Positions 1 through 8,687 of a stretch of DNA of 64,000 nt are shown here, piece by piece. The position numbers were made by a program, and so were the translations under genes. Below the pieces are notes generated by a model. That model ran no database searches. It saw only the letters and a program-made list of their open reading frames with translations, and was not told the DNA's origin. Each line of letters starts with the position of its first letter. The stretch's first letter is position 1. This DNA is from Desulfobulbaceae bacterium (GTDB taxonomy: Bacteria; Desulfobacterota; Desulfobulbia; Desulfobulbales; Desulfobulbaceae): assembly GCA_011391865.1 (NCBI GenBank), contig JAABPV010000075.1:1-64000 (forward strand). Reading direction: 5' to 3'.

Positions 1-18
1 GGATCAAACTCTCCAGTT
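1..18 (-). rRNA. rrs: 16S rRNA, extreme 5' end (partial)
   Basis: Read on the minus strand, the first bases are AACTGGAGAGTTTGATCC, the conserved 5' terminus of bacterial 16S rRNA and the site of the 27F primer. The rest of the gene lies outside the window. The exact mature 5' end is estimated from conservation. Confidence 0.93.
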
Positions 19-146
19 GTATTTCCTGATCACAGTCGCATGAATCTCAAAGAAACTTCAAGGACTGGACTTCAACTTTTCACCGCCGCAAGCCTGCGGA
101 ATCTCTTCCGCGCCCCGGCGGCCTCGTCTCGGCCCGCCCCAATGCT

Positions 147-166
147 GTTCAGTTTTCAAAGATCAC
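147..166 (-). promoter_or_regulatory. boxA-like antitermination element in the rRNA leader
   Basis: On the minus strand the leader carries TGATCTTTGAAAACTGAACA, which resembles the boxA/leader block that often precedes 16S genes and loads the Nus antitermination complex. It lies about 130 nt before the 16S start and downstream of both predicted promoters, as expected. Confidence 0.5.
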
Positions 167-246
167 TTCCGGCTTCTGCTGTCCAACCTTGCGTTTCCGC
201 TCAGGCTTTCCCGCTTCAGCCGCCCGCTGCTTCGCGGCGGGCCTGC

Positions 247-275
247 ACTTTACCTTGTTTCCATCCCGCCGTCAA
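247..275 (-). promoter_or_regulatory. rRNA promoter P2 (proximal)
   Basis: On the minus strand there is a -35 TTGACG, a 17-bp spacer and a -10 TAAAGT. An A/T-rich block ending AAAAAGTTC lies just upstream of the -35 and could act as an UP element. The spacing is ideal for sigma70, and the site faces the 16S gene. Confidence 0.65.
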
Positions 276-364
276 GAACTTTTTTATTTTTTCTTTCCGG
301 CGTTTTTTCACTCCGTCGTCACCAGCCTTCCGCTTTCGCTCAGTGCCAGCGGCGACGAGGAACG

Positions 365-394
365 AATATACAGCATTGCCCCCCCAGCGGTCAA
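365..394 (-). promoter_or_regulatory. rRNA promoter P1 (distal)
   Basis: On the minus strand there is a -35 TTGACC, an 18-bp spacer and a -10 TATATT. It is preceded by the same AAAAAGTTC block seen at the proximal promoter, so the two are probably tandem copies driving the rRNA operon. Confidence 0.62.
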
Positions 395-841
395 GAACTT
401 TTTTCCAGCTTCAGGCTTTTTTTTCGAGGACAGCCTTGAATTCGCCTGTTTCCGGGCAGTTGATTATTTCCGTTTGCCTTCGCCTCAGCTTCTCGCATAC
501 AATACACAGGCAGAAAACTGCCTGTCCCCTGCCCTTTCAACTGCTGCCAAGAGTTTTATGCACGATCTTCTGCGCCGCATTCCCGCTGTTGAGGACTGCC
601 TGCTTACCATCCTGCGTGATGAAATTTTCGCCGAAATTCCAGCGGGATTGCTGAAAAAAGGCATCCGCGTAGTTATAGCACCTGCTTTACGAGATCAGCC
701 ACGCTTCTGGTCTCCTCATACCCCGCGCCTATCTTTTAATAGGAAAAAGAGATGAGCAGATAGGCGCGGCCTATTTCCTCGTATATTTTTTGGATGAGAA
801 AATAGGAAAAATAGATGAGAAAGTCTAAAAAATATACTTCC
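395..841. other. Gene-free stretch with short repeats and a palindrome
   Basis: I see no credible gene here; open frames on either strand are low-complexity and lack ribosome sites. The segment holds a perfect 15-bp palindrome (ATAGGC, GCG, GCCTAT) at 760-774. An 8-bp inverted repeat lies at 725-732 and 760-767. A direct repeat, ATAGGAAAAAGAGATGAG at 739-756, recurs at 802-819 with one mismatch. These could be operator-like elements for the downstream toxin-antitoxin genes or remnants of an insertion. Confidence 0.5.
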
Positions 842-875
842 AGGCAGAAGAAATATACCTTTTGCCAGCGGGCGG
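842..875. repeat. Direct repeat, left copy, flanking the toxin-antitoxin pair
   Basis: A 34-bp block whose core is AAATATACCTTTTGCCAGCG followed by GGCGG. It recurs at 1578-1611 with two mismatches, so the two copies bracket the antitoxin and toxin genes. Confidence 0.85.
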
Positions 876-924
876 CTGTTTGGTTGCAGCGGCTGCGCAC
901 ATACTTTTCAGGAGGAACCATATC

Positions 925-1164
925 ATGCAGACGAGCAGGAATTCTATCCAGATCGGTCATCATTTCATTGATCTTGTCTGTCTCCCCGAAGCGGCGCAGC
1001 AGGAGCTGCTGACCTTCTACGAATTTTTACTCTTCAAACATCACAGGCAGGAGGAAGGTTCGTCGCAGGAAAAGAAGGTAATTTTGAAGGAGATTTTTCA
1101 GGAGGCCAAAGGGAAGCTGCCCGTTGGATATTCCTTCAACCGGGCAGAAATTCATGAACGATAA
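925..1164 (+). CDS. VapB-like antitoxin (DUF2281-type)
   Basis: A 79-aa protein that is probably the labile antitoxin of the adjacent PIN-domain nuclease. It would neutralise the toxin by direct binding and may repress its own promoter. The start is set by a strong ribosome site (AGGAGGA at 910-916, 8 nt before the ATG); the longer in-frame start at 862 has no such site. The middle is helical and the C-terminal segment (EAKGKLPVGYSF) resembles the toxin-wrapping tail of DUF2281 antitoxins. It overlaps the toxin by 11 bp, which implies translational coupling. The family assignment rests mainly on partner and size. Confidence 0.72.
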   Translation: MQTSRNSIQIGHHFIDLVCLPEAAQQELLTFYEFLLFKHHRQEEGSSQEKKVILKEIFQEAKGKLPVGYSFNRAEIHER

Positions 1165-1567
1165 TCTGTTTGTTGACACCAACATTCTGGTGTATTCAGT
1201 TGCTGATGATCTCCGTAAGCGAGTGGTCGCGGAAGAATTGCTGATGCAAGATGTGATTGTGATAAGCCCCCAAGTGATCAGCGAGTTTGTCGCGGTGACG
1301 CTTCGGAAGCGTATCTTGGAGCCGACAAAAGTGACAGAGTACGCCCGCAAGTTTCTGCGAGCTTTTCAGATCACGGTCACTTCTGCGGAGACAATTGCAA
1401 TTGCCCTTGAGATCATGACGAAATATAGGCTGTCCTATTGGGACAGCCTGATTCTTGCGGCAGCATTGGAGAGTTCATGCTCTGTCGTCTATTCTGAAGA
1501 TTTGCAGGCTGGGCAGGTGATTGAAGGCAGGTTGACCATTGTCAATCCCTTTGCATCTGCGGGATAA
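1154..1567 (+). CDS. PIN-domain ribonuclease toxin (VapC-like)
   Basis: A 137-aa PIN-domain protein, predicted to be a magnesium-dependent RNase and the toxin of a VapBC-type pair. Visible acidic residues are the D of VDTNIL near residue 8, the E of ISEF, the D of SYWDSLI and the D of SEDLQ, matching the usual PIN tetrad. The ATG at 1154 puts VDTN at the usual distance from the N terminus; an upstream ATG at 1124 lies inside the antitoxin and was rejected. VapC toxins commonly cut tRNA or rRNA, but the target cannot be inferred here. The pair lies between 34-bp direct repeats, which suggests a mobile or recombination-prone cassette. Confidence 0.85.
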   Translation: MNDNLFVDTNILVYSVADDLRKRVVAEELLMQDVIVISPQVISEFVAVTLRKRILEPTKVTEYARKFLRAFQITVTSAETIAIALEIMTKYRLSYWDSLILAAALESSCSVVYSEDLQAGQVIEGRLTIVNPFASAG

Positions 1568-1577
1568 TTCTCTTTAT

Positions 1578-1611
1578 AGGCAAAAAAAATATACCTTTTG
1601 CCAGCGGGCGG
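1578..1611. repeat. Direct repeat, right copy
   Basis: Second copy of the 34-bp block at 842-875, with two substitutions near the left edge. It begins 11 bp after the toxin stop codon and lies upstream of the Roc-COR gene. Confidence 0.85.
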
Positions 1612-1699
1612 GTGCCAGGCCATGCCCGCCGTGTGATAGCCGATGCCCGCGCAGGGGCAGTTTGCGAACAGCCCACACCACCCAACCAAACAGCTTGCC

Positions 1700-4345
1700 A
1701 TGAACGAAGAAGAAATAAAAAAAGAACTGGAAAAACTGCCAAAGGAATGGGTTATTGTTTTTGCTGCACGTATTACCGTGCAATGCCTGCTGGGACTGCT
1801 GGGAAAGAAAAAGCCTGACGAACAACTCTTTACCTATTGGGAGGAGGAGGAACGGCAGAAAGAATTATTTCACGTGTTGCTACTCGACGCAATTATTGAA
1901 TTTTTATCTGGTAACATGGCTGCTGCCTGTTTCAAGACAGGAACGAACTATTTTGAAACAGGAGATCGCGTTCTCTATACAGCGGCAATTTATTTAAATG
2001 CAGATATCTATTTGTTAACCAGAGCCAGTTTCTATTCTATCAAATCCCTCGCTTCTACTGAAAATAACGCCGAGTATTCCACTGAAGCCGCTATCTCCGC
2101 CCAACGCGTAGGCATTAACATCACCAATGAACGGATCTTTCTTAAAAAACACTTCAACTCTGAGAAAACAGCCACCGACTATTTCTATCAACCCCTCTAC
2201 GCTTCCCAATCAAAAGAATGGCTTGAGCGCGGCAAAAAATTTGTTAAAGTTCTCCGAGAATACGGCTCCGGCTTCGACATCTGGGCTGACTGGTTCCAAG
2301 GCCGCATTGACGGGATACCTACCGACAAGAAATTTCTTGAGGCCGTGGCATATCTACCAGACGAAATCCTTGCCCAAGAACCGGCGCACATCAACGCCTA
2401 TCTGAAGAGCTTTTATCAAACAGAACGGCCTCTCAATCGTGTCCGCGTGATCTTTCTTGGCTATGGCGAGGCGGGCAAGACCTCGCTCATCCGCGCTCTC
2501 AATGGCCTCGAAGTGGTTGCGGGCAAGGAGCAGATGACTCCGGGCATAGACATCTCCACCTGGCAGGTGCCGGGCACGGAAATCACCGCTCATTTCTGGG
2601 ACTTCGGCGGGCAGGTCGTGGCCCACGCCACCCACCAGTTCTTTCTCCGCTCGCGCTGCCTCTACATCCTCCTCCTCGACGGCAGAACCGAAATCAACGC
2701 CAACGAGCAGGCGGAATACTGGCTGGAGCACGTGCGGGCGTTCGGCAGCAAGGCCCCGGTCATGCTGGTCGGCAACAAGGCCGATCTCTGCGCGGTCAAC
2801 CTCGACATGGCCGCGCTCAAGGAAAAGCACGGCAACGTGCTGGATTTCTACCCGCTTTCCTGCACCAAATACCAAGAGGAATACAAATCGCACTTTCAGC
2901 GGTTCCAGGCGGACTTGATCAAGCAGGTCGCGGAACTTGGCGTGCATACTGTCCGCTTTGGTAAGGCGCATCTCGCGGTTTTGGACGAGCTGACGAGCCG
3001 TTCCAGCACAGAATCTTTCCTCAAGAAAACCGCGTGGCTGGATTTGTGCCAAGGCAGCGGGCTTGCGGAGCAGGGCGACCTCAATCAGGCGTGGCTGCTC
3101 GACCTTTTCGACAAGCTCGGCGTGATTGTACATTTCCCGAACATCGCCGCGTTAGACAGCTACATCCTCAATCCGCGCTGGCTGACCTACGGCGTTTATA
3201 CCCTGCTCTATTCGCTGGAGGCCAAGGCGCAGAAAGGCAGGCTGCGCGAGGCTGAGATTGTCCGCATTCTCAGCGAGGCGGAGGTGCGCGACAACCTTGG
3301 CAATGTCCTCAGCTATCCGCCCGACAAAGCGGCGATTGTCATTCAGGCGATGGAGCAGTTCAAGCTCTGTTTTCCCTGCCGCCACGAGCAGGACATGTTC
3401 GTCATCCCGGCTTTGCTGGAATCCGATCAGCCGCCGCACGGTTTCGATAAAGACGACAGCCTCGCCTTTGAGTTCAATTTCACCGGCTTCCTGCCCCGCC
3501 ACATCATGCCCAACTTCATCGTGGGCCGCCATGATGAAATCAAGGGCGAATTAGTCTGGCAGAACGGCGTTGTTCTCAGCAAACAGGACAGCAGCGCGGA
3601 AGCCTTGCTTCAGGTTGATTATCACGACCGCGTTTTAAGCCTCTGGGTGCGTGGCAATAAAGCCAACGACTATTTCAAAATCATTTATGATGATTTGAAG
3701 CGCATCCTCAATCTTATGCCGGAGCTGCGCTTTGATGAATTTGTGATTGTACCGGAGGAGAGCAGGATAGTAGATGATCAGTTCCTCCATCGGCCTGATA
3801 AACCGATCAAGGCAAATTTCCGGCAACTGCTGGCAATGGAAGACAAAGGCAGAACCGAATACGACTGCGAATACGGCACGTTTGATCTTGCCAAGATTTT
3901 GCAGATCATGCCGAGAGCGGCAAGGAAAACGCACCAGCAACAAAATAATATAACAGTTCAGGGGGATATGATCGTGGGAAAAACCGACAAAAGCATTTCA
4001 TTTGGTGACAATGCACATATTACTGGCAATATAAATACTGGTAAAATTAAGAACAGCTTCAACACCGTGGCCCAATCTGCCGCTGAACCTGCCTTGAAAG
4101 CTGAACTGGAACGCCTTTGCCAGCAAGTTGAACAAATGCTCACTCAACTGCCGGAAGAGAAGAAGCAGGAGGCTGTTCAAGACTTGGATAGTTTTGTCAA
4201 AGAAGCAACAAAGGATACGCCGCGAAGAAAATGGTATGAATTGAGCGCGGAAGGCTTGATCGAAGCGGCAAAAGCCTGCGCTGGAATGACTGCTCCCGTG
4301 ACAGCCACGGTCAAGGGCATTCTTGAGCTGCTGAAAACAAGCTGA
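1700..4345 (+). CDS. Roc-COR family GTPase with atypical N- and C-terminal domains
   Basis: An 881-aa multidomain GTPase. Residues 1-240 are helical and hold no leucine-rich repeats. Roc follows: P-loop GYGEAGKT at 254-261, WDFGGQ for switch II, NKAD for base recognition. A COR dimerisation region follows (LNPRWLTYGVY onward). The last ~95 residues hold NITVQGDMIVG, polar hexapeptide-like residues and a helical tail, a layout seen in bacterial NTPase effectors. I chose the ATG at 1700 because NEEEIKKELEKL looks like a natural N terminus; GTG/ATG starts near 1643 are possible and none has a clear ribosome site. The Roc-COR core is visibly more GC-rich than both flanking domains, suggesting a mosaic gene. 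Roco proteins act as dimeric molecular switches; a role in immunity or signalling here is inference. Confidence 0.82.
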   Translation: MNEEEIKKELEKLPKEWVIVFAARITVQCLLGLLGKKKPDEQLFTYWEEEERQKELFHVLLLDAIIEFLSGNMAAACFKTGTNYFETGDRVLYTAAIYLNADIYLLTRASFYSIKSLASTENNAEYSTEAAISAQRVGINITNERIFLKKHFNSEKTATDYFYQPLYASQSKEWLERGKKFVKVLREYGSGFDIWADWFQGRIDGIPTDKKFLEAVAYLPDEILAQEPAHINAYLKSFYQTERPLNRVRVIFLGYGEAGKTSLIRALNGLEVVAGKEQMTPGIDISTWQVPGTEITAHFWDFGGQVVAHATHQFFLRSRCLYILLLDGRTEINANEQAEYWLEHVRAFGSKAPVMLVGNKADLCAVNLDMAALKEKHGNVLDFYPLSCTKYQEEYKSHFQRFQADLIKQVAELGVHTVRFGKAHLAVLDELTSRSSTESFLKKTAWLDLCQGSGLAEQGDLNQAWLLDLFDKLGVIVHFPNIAALDSYILNPRWLTYGVYTLLYSLEAKAQKGRLREAEIVRILSEAEVRDNLGNVLSYPPDKAAIVIQAMEQFKLCFPCRHEQDMFVIPALLESDQPPHGFDKDDSLAFEFNFTGFLPRHIMPNFIVGRHDEIKGELVWQNGVVLSKQDSSAEALLQVDYHDRVLSLWVRGNKANDYFKIIYDDLKRILNLMPELRFDEFVIVPEESRIVDDQFLHRPDKPIKANFRQLLAMEDKGRTEYDCEYGTFDLAKILQIMPRAARKTHQQQNNITVQGDMIVGKTDKSISFGDNAHITGNINTGKIKNSFNTVAQSAAEPALKAELERLCQQVEQMLTQLPEEKKQEAVQDLDSFVKEATKDTPRRKWYELSAEGLIEAAKACAGMTAPVTATVKGILELLKTS

Positions 4346-4507
4346 TGTTGCGTTCGTCGCCTTGGCAGGGTTATTATTCTGGCTGATTACAAATAAAATA
4401 AGAATAGATAAAGGAGGTTTACAAACCGCCTTTACACCAAATTGCGGAATTACCCAATGCCGGGGAAAATTTTTTCTTCAGCATAACTCTTTCTCACAGG
4501 AGCATAA
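4346..4507. other. Intergenic hairpin region
   Basis: This gap contains an imperfect hairpin (AAAGGAGGTTT, ACA, AAACCGCCTTT) near 4418-4442. It is not followed by a clear T-tract, so it is a weak terminator candidate for the Roc-COR gene. Nothing else is recognisable. Confidence 0.35.
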
Positions 4508-5182
4508 ATGGCTTCAAAATGCGGCAAGATGGATCAAAAATACTGCCTCAATGATCTCAGCAAGGGCGACGCATGGCGGCTTTTCCGAATCATCGCTGAA
4601 TTCGTCGAAGGTTTTGACGCGCTGTCCACAGTCAGCCGCCCTTTAGTCACTGTTTTCGGTTCAGCCCGCACCCCGGAGGATCATCCCGATTACAAACTCA
4701 CCCGCGAACTTGGCAGCAAGCTGGCCGACCACGGCTACGGCATTGTCACCGGAGGCGGCCCCGGCATCATGGAGGCGGCCAACCGTGGCGCGTCAGATGT
4801 CGGCGGCATGTCCATCGGCCTGAACATCGACCTGCCTTTTGAGCAGCAGGGCAATCCCTACGTCAACCTGCCCTTGGACTTCCGCTATTTTTTCGTGCGC
4901 AAAGTGATGTTCATCAAGTATTCTATGGCCTTCATCTGCCTGCCCGGCGGCTTCGGCACCTTGGACGAGCTGTTCGAGGCATTGACGCTGATTCAAACCC
5001 GAAAAATCAAACCCTTCCCGATCATCATGGTCGGCTCGGCCTTCTGGGGCGGGATGGTGGACTGGATCCGGCAGCAGCTGATCAGCAACGGCAAAATTGA
5101 TGAGGAGGACATGCTGCTTTTCGAGGTCATGGACAATGTTGACGAGATCGTCAAATACATCCGCAAGACGGTGGTTTTCTAA
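4508..5182 (+). CDS. LOG family nucleotide phosphoribohydrolase-like protein
   Basis: A 224-aa Rossmann-fold protein of the LOG/TIGR00730 family. These enzymes hydrolyse nucleoside 5'-monophosphates such as cytokinin ribotides, releasing base and ribose phosphate; many bacterial members have unproven physiological substrates. Diagnostic motifs are GGGPGIMEAANRGA near the middle and PGGFGTLDELFE, which bind phosphate and carry catalytic Arg and Glu. A CAGGAG ribosome site ends 6 nt before the ATG. It lies 18 bp upstream of the PilT gene on the same strand, and the two may be co-transcribed, though no functional link is obvious. Confidence 0.88.
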   Translation: MASKCGKMDQKYCLNDLSKGDAWRLFRIIAEFVEGFDALSTVSRPLVTVFGSARTPEDHPDYKLTRELGSKLADHGYGIVTGGGPGIMEAANRGASDVGGMSIGLNIDLPFEQQGNPYVNLPLDFRYFFVRKVMFIKYSMAFICLPGGFGTLDELFEALTLIQTRKIKPFPIIMVGSAFWGGMVDWIRQQLISNGKIDEEDMLLFEVMDNVDEIVKYIRKTVVF

Positions 5183-5200
5183 GAAGAAGGAGAAAAAGGA

Positions 5201-6283
5201 ATGGCACAGATTGACGCTTTTTTCAAGCTGATGAACGAGCAGGGGGCATCCGACCTGCACATGGTTTCCGGGCAGCAGCCCATTCTGCGCATACGCGGCG
5301 ATGTCGAGCGGGTCAAATACAAACGGCTGGAGAACGACGAGCTGAAAGGTATGCTCTATGAGATTTGCCCGGAACCGAAAATCAAACTCTTTGAGGAGAC
5401 CGGCGACATCGACTTCGGCTACCATATTCCCGGCTTGGCCCGCTACCGCGCCAACTACTTTCAGCAGAAGTACGGCATTGGCGCGGTCTTCCGGGAGATT
5501 CCCAGCACGATTCTTTCCTGCGAGCAGCTCGGCCTGCCCAAGGTCATCACTAAGCTGGCTGATTTGCCCAAAGGCATGGTTTTAGTTACCGGCCCGACCG
5601 GTTCCGGCAAATCAACCACCTTGGCCGCGATCATCAACGAGATCAACGTCAATCATAGCAGCCACATCCTGACGGTTGAGGATCCGATTGAGTTCGTGCA
5701 TGAAAGCAAGAAGTGCATTGTCAACCACCGCGAGGTTGGTACGCATACCCAGAGCTTCTCCTCAGCTCTGCGCGGCGCACTGCGCGAGGACCCGGACGTG
5801 ATTTTGGTCGGCGAGATGCGCGATTTGGAAACAATAGCTCTGGCGATGGAGGCGGCCATGACTGGCCACGTGGTCTTCGGTACGCTGCATACTATGAACG
5901 CGATGAAGACCGTTGACCGAATTGTGGAAATTTTCCCTGCGGATCAGCAGGGGCAAGTGCGCTCAACCCTTGCGGATGCGCTCAAGGCAGTGGTCTCGCA
6001 GACCCTGTTCAAGCGCATTGATAAAAAAGGCCGCTGCGCCGCCTTGGAGATACTTATCTGCACCCCAGCGGTGCGCAACCTGATTCGTGAGGGTAAAACG
6101 TATCAGATTCCCTCGGCCATGCAGACTGGTAAGAAGTTTGGTATGGCAACCTTGGACGATGCCATCGAGGATCTGCTGATTAAGCGACAGATCGCGGCGG
6201 AAGATGCCTACACCAACTGTATCGAAAAGCCGAGGTTTCTCAAGTACCTGAAGAAGCCGCCGTCTGATTTTACCGACATATAG
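5201..6283 (+). CDS. pilT: Type IV pilus retraction ATPase PilT
   Basis: A 360-aa secretion-superfamily ATPase that depolymerises type IV pili and so powers twitching and DNA uptake. Walker A is GPTGSGKST at residues 131-139. The Asp-box/Walker B region follows (LTVEDPIEF, then DPDVILVGEMRD), and the His-box is GHVVFGTLHTMNA. The length matches PilT/PilU. A purine-rich ribosome site (AGAAGGAG) precedes the start. The terminal AIRNLIREGKTYQI-like region characteristic of PilT is present as VRNLIREGKTYQIPSAM. PilU is the alternative assignment, because both paralogues share these motifs. A GC-rich hairpin follows the gene. Confidence 0.9.
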   Translation: MAQIDAFFKLMNEQGASDLHMVSGQQPILRIRGDVERVKYKRLENDELKGMLYEICPEPKIKLFEETGDIDFGYHIPGLARYRANYFQQKYGIGAVFREIPSTILSCEQLGLPKVITKLADLPKGMVLVTGPTGSGKSTTLAAIINEINVNHSSHILTVEDPIEFVHESKKCIVNHREVGTHTQSFSSALRGALREDPDVILVGEMRDLETIALAMEAAMTGHVVFGTLHTMNAMKTVDRIVEIFPADQQGQVRSTLADALKAVVSQTLFKRIDKKGRCAALEILICTPAVRNLIREGKTYQIPSAMQTGKKFGMATLDDAIEDLLIKRQIAAEDAYTNCIEKPRFLKYLKKPPSDFTDI

Positions 6284-6293
6284 CGGCAGCTCC

Positions 6294-6316
6294 GGCAGGG
6301 GAAGGTCTCCCCTGCC
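6294..6316. terminator. Hairpin between the convergent pilT and CBM48 genes
   Basis: GGCAGGGGA pairs with TCCCCTGCC across a 5-nt loop, immediately downstream of pilT. The following sequence is only weakly T-rich, so it may act as a bidirectional terminator between the convergent genes. Confidence 0.55.
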
Positions 6317-6325
6317 CTTCTTGAA

Positions 6326-6622
6326 TCATACAGCCACCACCGAGTTGTCCTCGCCGAACTCGTTGCGCACGTATTTGTCCGCCGCCGGATCGTTGACCCA
6401 GCATTCACGGTTGAGAATGTAACGAAAGGCGTAGTCTCGGCCCGCGTCAAGGGTCAGCGTCACCGAGAACTCGCCGGTGCGCAGTTTCTTCAGCGGCGTT
6501 TCTGTCGCCGACCAACCGTTGAACTCACCCGCCAAGGCGGCGGATTCAATCTGCTCGCCGCCGGGATGATGAAACGTGACCCGGCATTTTGTTCCTGTGG
6601 CGGTGTAGTTTTTTTTCAACAT
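6326..6622 (-). CDS. Small CBM48/isoamylase N-terminal-domain protein
   Basis: A 98-aa protein consisting of a single early-set (CBM48/AMPK-type glycogen-binding) domain. The conserved core is visible as AALAGEFNGWSATETPL and later DYAFRYILN...WVNDPAADKYVRNEFGEDNSVV. Such stand-alone domains bind alpha-glucans or regulate partner proteins; there is no catalytic domain. An AGAGGAG ribosome site precedes the ATG. It lies alone between pilT and mnmG. The biological role is unknown. Confidence 0.82.
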   Translation of the reverse strand: MLKKNYTATGTKCRVTFHHPGGEQIESAALAGEFNGWSATETPLKKLRTGEFSVTLTLDAGRDYAFRYILNRECWVNDPAADKYVRNEFGEDNSVVAV

Positions 6623-6646
6623 GTCACTCCTCTCTGTTCCAGGATG

Positions 6647-6669
6647 AAAAAAGCCTGCGCCAAGCAGGC
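6647..6669 (-). terminator. Rho-independent terminator of mnmG
   Basis: On the minus strand GCCTGC, a TTGGC loop and GCAGGC are followed by TTTTTT. It lies about 55 bp beyond the mnmG stop codon. Confidence 0.85.
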
Positions 6670-6722
6670 CGTCCTCTTTTCTTATACGCCGGGAGGCTGC
6701 CTGCCTGCAAGGGATAACTGGA

Positions 6723-8612
6723 TTAAAGCAGGCCCTGCTTCTTCAAATGCACTTGCAACACGGATACCGCCGCCGGGGTCACGCCAGAGATGCGTGAGGC
6801 TTGCCCCAGCGACAGTGGCCTGATTCGGTTCAGTTTTTCCACTACTTCATTGGACAAGCCGGGCAGACCTTTGTACTCCATCTCCTTCGGCAGACGGACG
6901 CGCTCCAGCTTGCGGAAGCGATCCACCTGTTCCTGCTGCCGTTTGATATAGCCGGAGTATTTGATCTGAAGTTCAATTTCTTCCAGCACGCTGGGGTCAT
7001 CTTCAGCGAGCGGCAGATCCGTTTGGTCGGCATGAAGCAGGCGGCGCAGCTCCGTCATGCCTAATTCCGGCCTGCGCAGCAGCTCGGCCAAAGTCATGGC
7101 CTGAGTGAGCGGCGAGCTGTTCAGTTCAGCCAGACAGCTATTCACTGCTGCTGAGGGCTTGATGCGGATTTCCTCCAAAGCGATCAGCCCTTCCTCAATC
7201 GCCTTTTTGCGGGCGAAAAATTCCGGCTTTTCCTGCTCATCCGCCAAGCCAATCTGAAAACCGATTTCGCGCAGGCGCAGGTCGGCGTTGTCCTCGCGCA
7301 GGAGCAGGCGGTATTCGGCCCGCGAAGTGAAGAGGCGGTACGGTTCCTTGGTGCCGAGCGTGACAAGGTCGTCAATCAAAACACCGATGTAGGCCTGCGA
7401 ACGGTCGAGAATCAGCGGCTCCTGGCCGCGCACGAGATGCACAGCGTTGATGCCCGCCATCAGGCCCTGCGCCGCCGCTTCCTCATAGCCAGACGTGCCG
7501 TTGAGCTGCCCGGCATGAAACAGGCCGCTGACGCGCTTGGTTTCGAGCGAGGGTTTCAGTTCCAGCGGGTCAACGTAATCGTACTCGATGGCGTAGCCGG
7601 GCCGGATGATCCGCGCCTGTTCGAGACCGGGAATCGAATGCACCAGCGCAATCTGGGCTTCAATCGGCAGGCTGGTCGGAATGCCGTTGGGATAAACCTC
7701 CGCCGTCTCCACGCCTTCCGGTTCCAGAAAAATCTGGTGCCGCCCCTTTTCTGGGAAGCGCATCACCTTGTCTTCAATCGAAGGGCAGTAGCGCGCCCCC
7801 ACACCTTCAATAATTCCGGCGTAGAGCGGCGACTGGCTGATGAAGCTGCGGATGATCGCGTGCGTCCGCTCATTGGTGTAGGTGATGTGGCAGGGCAGCT
7901 GCGGCAGCTCCGGGGTTTTCCGCCTGCGGTTGGCAAAGGAGAAAAGCGCGGGCGGGTCGTCGCTGTATTGCGGCTCCAAGCTGGAATAGTCAATCGTCTT
8001 GCTGTCCAAGCGCGGCACGGTGCCGGTTTTCATCCGGCCCACGTTGAAGCCGACGTAGCGATACCACTGCGCCAGCTTGGTTGAAGGCGCGTCGCCCATG
8101 CGTCCGGCAGGAAACTGCTTCAGACCGATGTGAATCAGGCCGTTGAGAAAAGTGCCGGTGGCGACAACCACTGCCCGCACCGGGATGATTTCATCCAAAG
8201 AGGTGCGGATGCCGGTGACGCGGTTTTCTTCAGTGATAATTTCATCAACCACGGCTTGGCGGATGACCAAATTCTGCTGCCGCTCCAGCACGGTCTTCAT
8301 CCGCTGCTGATAGAGCCGCCGGTCAGCCTGCGCCCGCGAGGAGCGCACCGCCGGCCCCTTGCTGGTGTTGAGGCGGCGAAACTGAATGCCGGTCGCGTCA
8401 ATATTTTTGGCCATCTCACCGCCGAGCGCGTCAATCTCACGGACAAGGTGGCCTTTGGCCAAGCCGCCGACTGCCGGGTTGCAGGACATGGCCCCGATGG
8501 TGTCGGCGTTGATGATGCAGACCAAGGTTTTGCAGCCCATGCGGGCAGCGGCCAAGGCGGCCTCGCAGCCCGCGTGGCCCGCGCCGATCACGGCGATATC
8601 AAATTCAGTCAT
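6723..8612 (-). CDS. mnmG: tRNA uridine-5-carboxymethylaminomethyl(34) synthase MnmG
   Basis: A 629-aa FAD-binding enzyme that works with MnmE to modify wobble uridine 34 of several tRNAs. The N-terminal dinucleotide-binding motif is [17 protein letters not shown]. The family signature [17 protein letters not shown] and the [11 protein letters not shown] and [10 protein letters not shown] blocks follow, and the C-terminal helical domain that contacts MnmE and tRNA ends the protein. The length matches the family (about 625 residues). The gene has its own terminator, and no mnmE is adjacent. Confidence 0.97.
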   Translation of the reverse strand: MTEFDIAVIGAGHAGCEAALAAARMGCKTLVCIINADTIGAMSCNPAVGGLAKGHLVREIDALGGEMAKNIDATGIQFRRLNTSKGPAVRSSRAQADRRLYQQRMKTVLERQQNLVIRQAVVDEIITEENRVTGIRTSLDEIIPVRAVVVATGTFLNGLIHIGLKQFPAGRMGDAPSTKLAQWYRYVGFNVGRMKTGTVPRLDSKTIDYSSLEPQYSDDPPALFSFANRRRKTPELPQLPCHITYTNERTHAIIRSFISQSPLYAGIIEGVGARYCPSIEDKVMRFPEKGRHQIFLEPEGVETAEVYPNGIPTSLPIEAQIALVHSIPGLEQARIIRPGYAIEYDYVDPLELKPSLETKRVSGLFHAGQLNGTSGYEEAAAQGLMAGINAVHLVRGQEPLILDRSQAYIGVLIDDLVTLGTKEPYRLFTSRAEYRLLLREDNADLRLREIGFQIGLADEQEKPEFFARKKAIEEGLIALEEIRIKPSAAVNSCLAELNSSPLTQAMTLAELLRRPELGMTELRRLLHADQTDLPLAEDDPSVLEEIELQIKYSGYIKRQQEQVDRFRKLERVRLPKEMEYKGLPGLSNEVVEKLNRIRPLSLGQASRISGVTPAAVSVLQVHLKKQGLL

Positions 8613-8626
8613 GGTGCGATGTTATG

Positions 8627-8662
8627 AAAAAAAAGATGCTGACAGGATGATCCTATCAGCAT
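8627..8662 (-). terminator. Terminator at the end of the RiPP-like operon
   Basis: On the minus strand ATGCTGA and TCAGCAT form a stem around a 13-nt loop and are followed by C and eight T residues. It lies 25 bp beyond the 363-aa repeat-protein gene and closes the long minus-strand cluster. Confidence 0.82.
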
Positions 8663-8687
8663 AACCTATGCCATTAAAGATGGGTAA

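Noticed and set aside
40-755. Two overlapping open frames (about 190-200 codons) just after the 16S start
   Set aside because: They run opposite to the rRNA operon through its leader and promoters, have no ribosome site and are low-complexity (Phe/Ser/Arg-rich).
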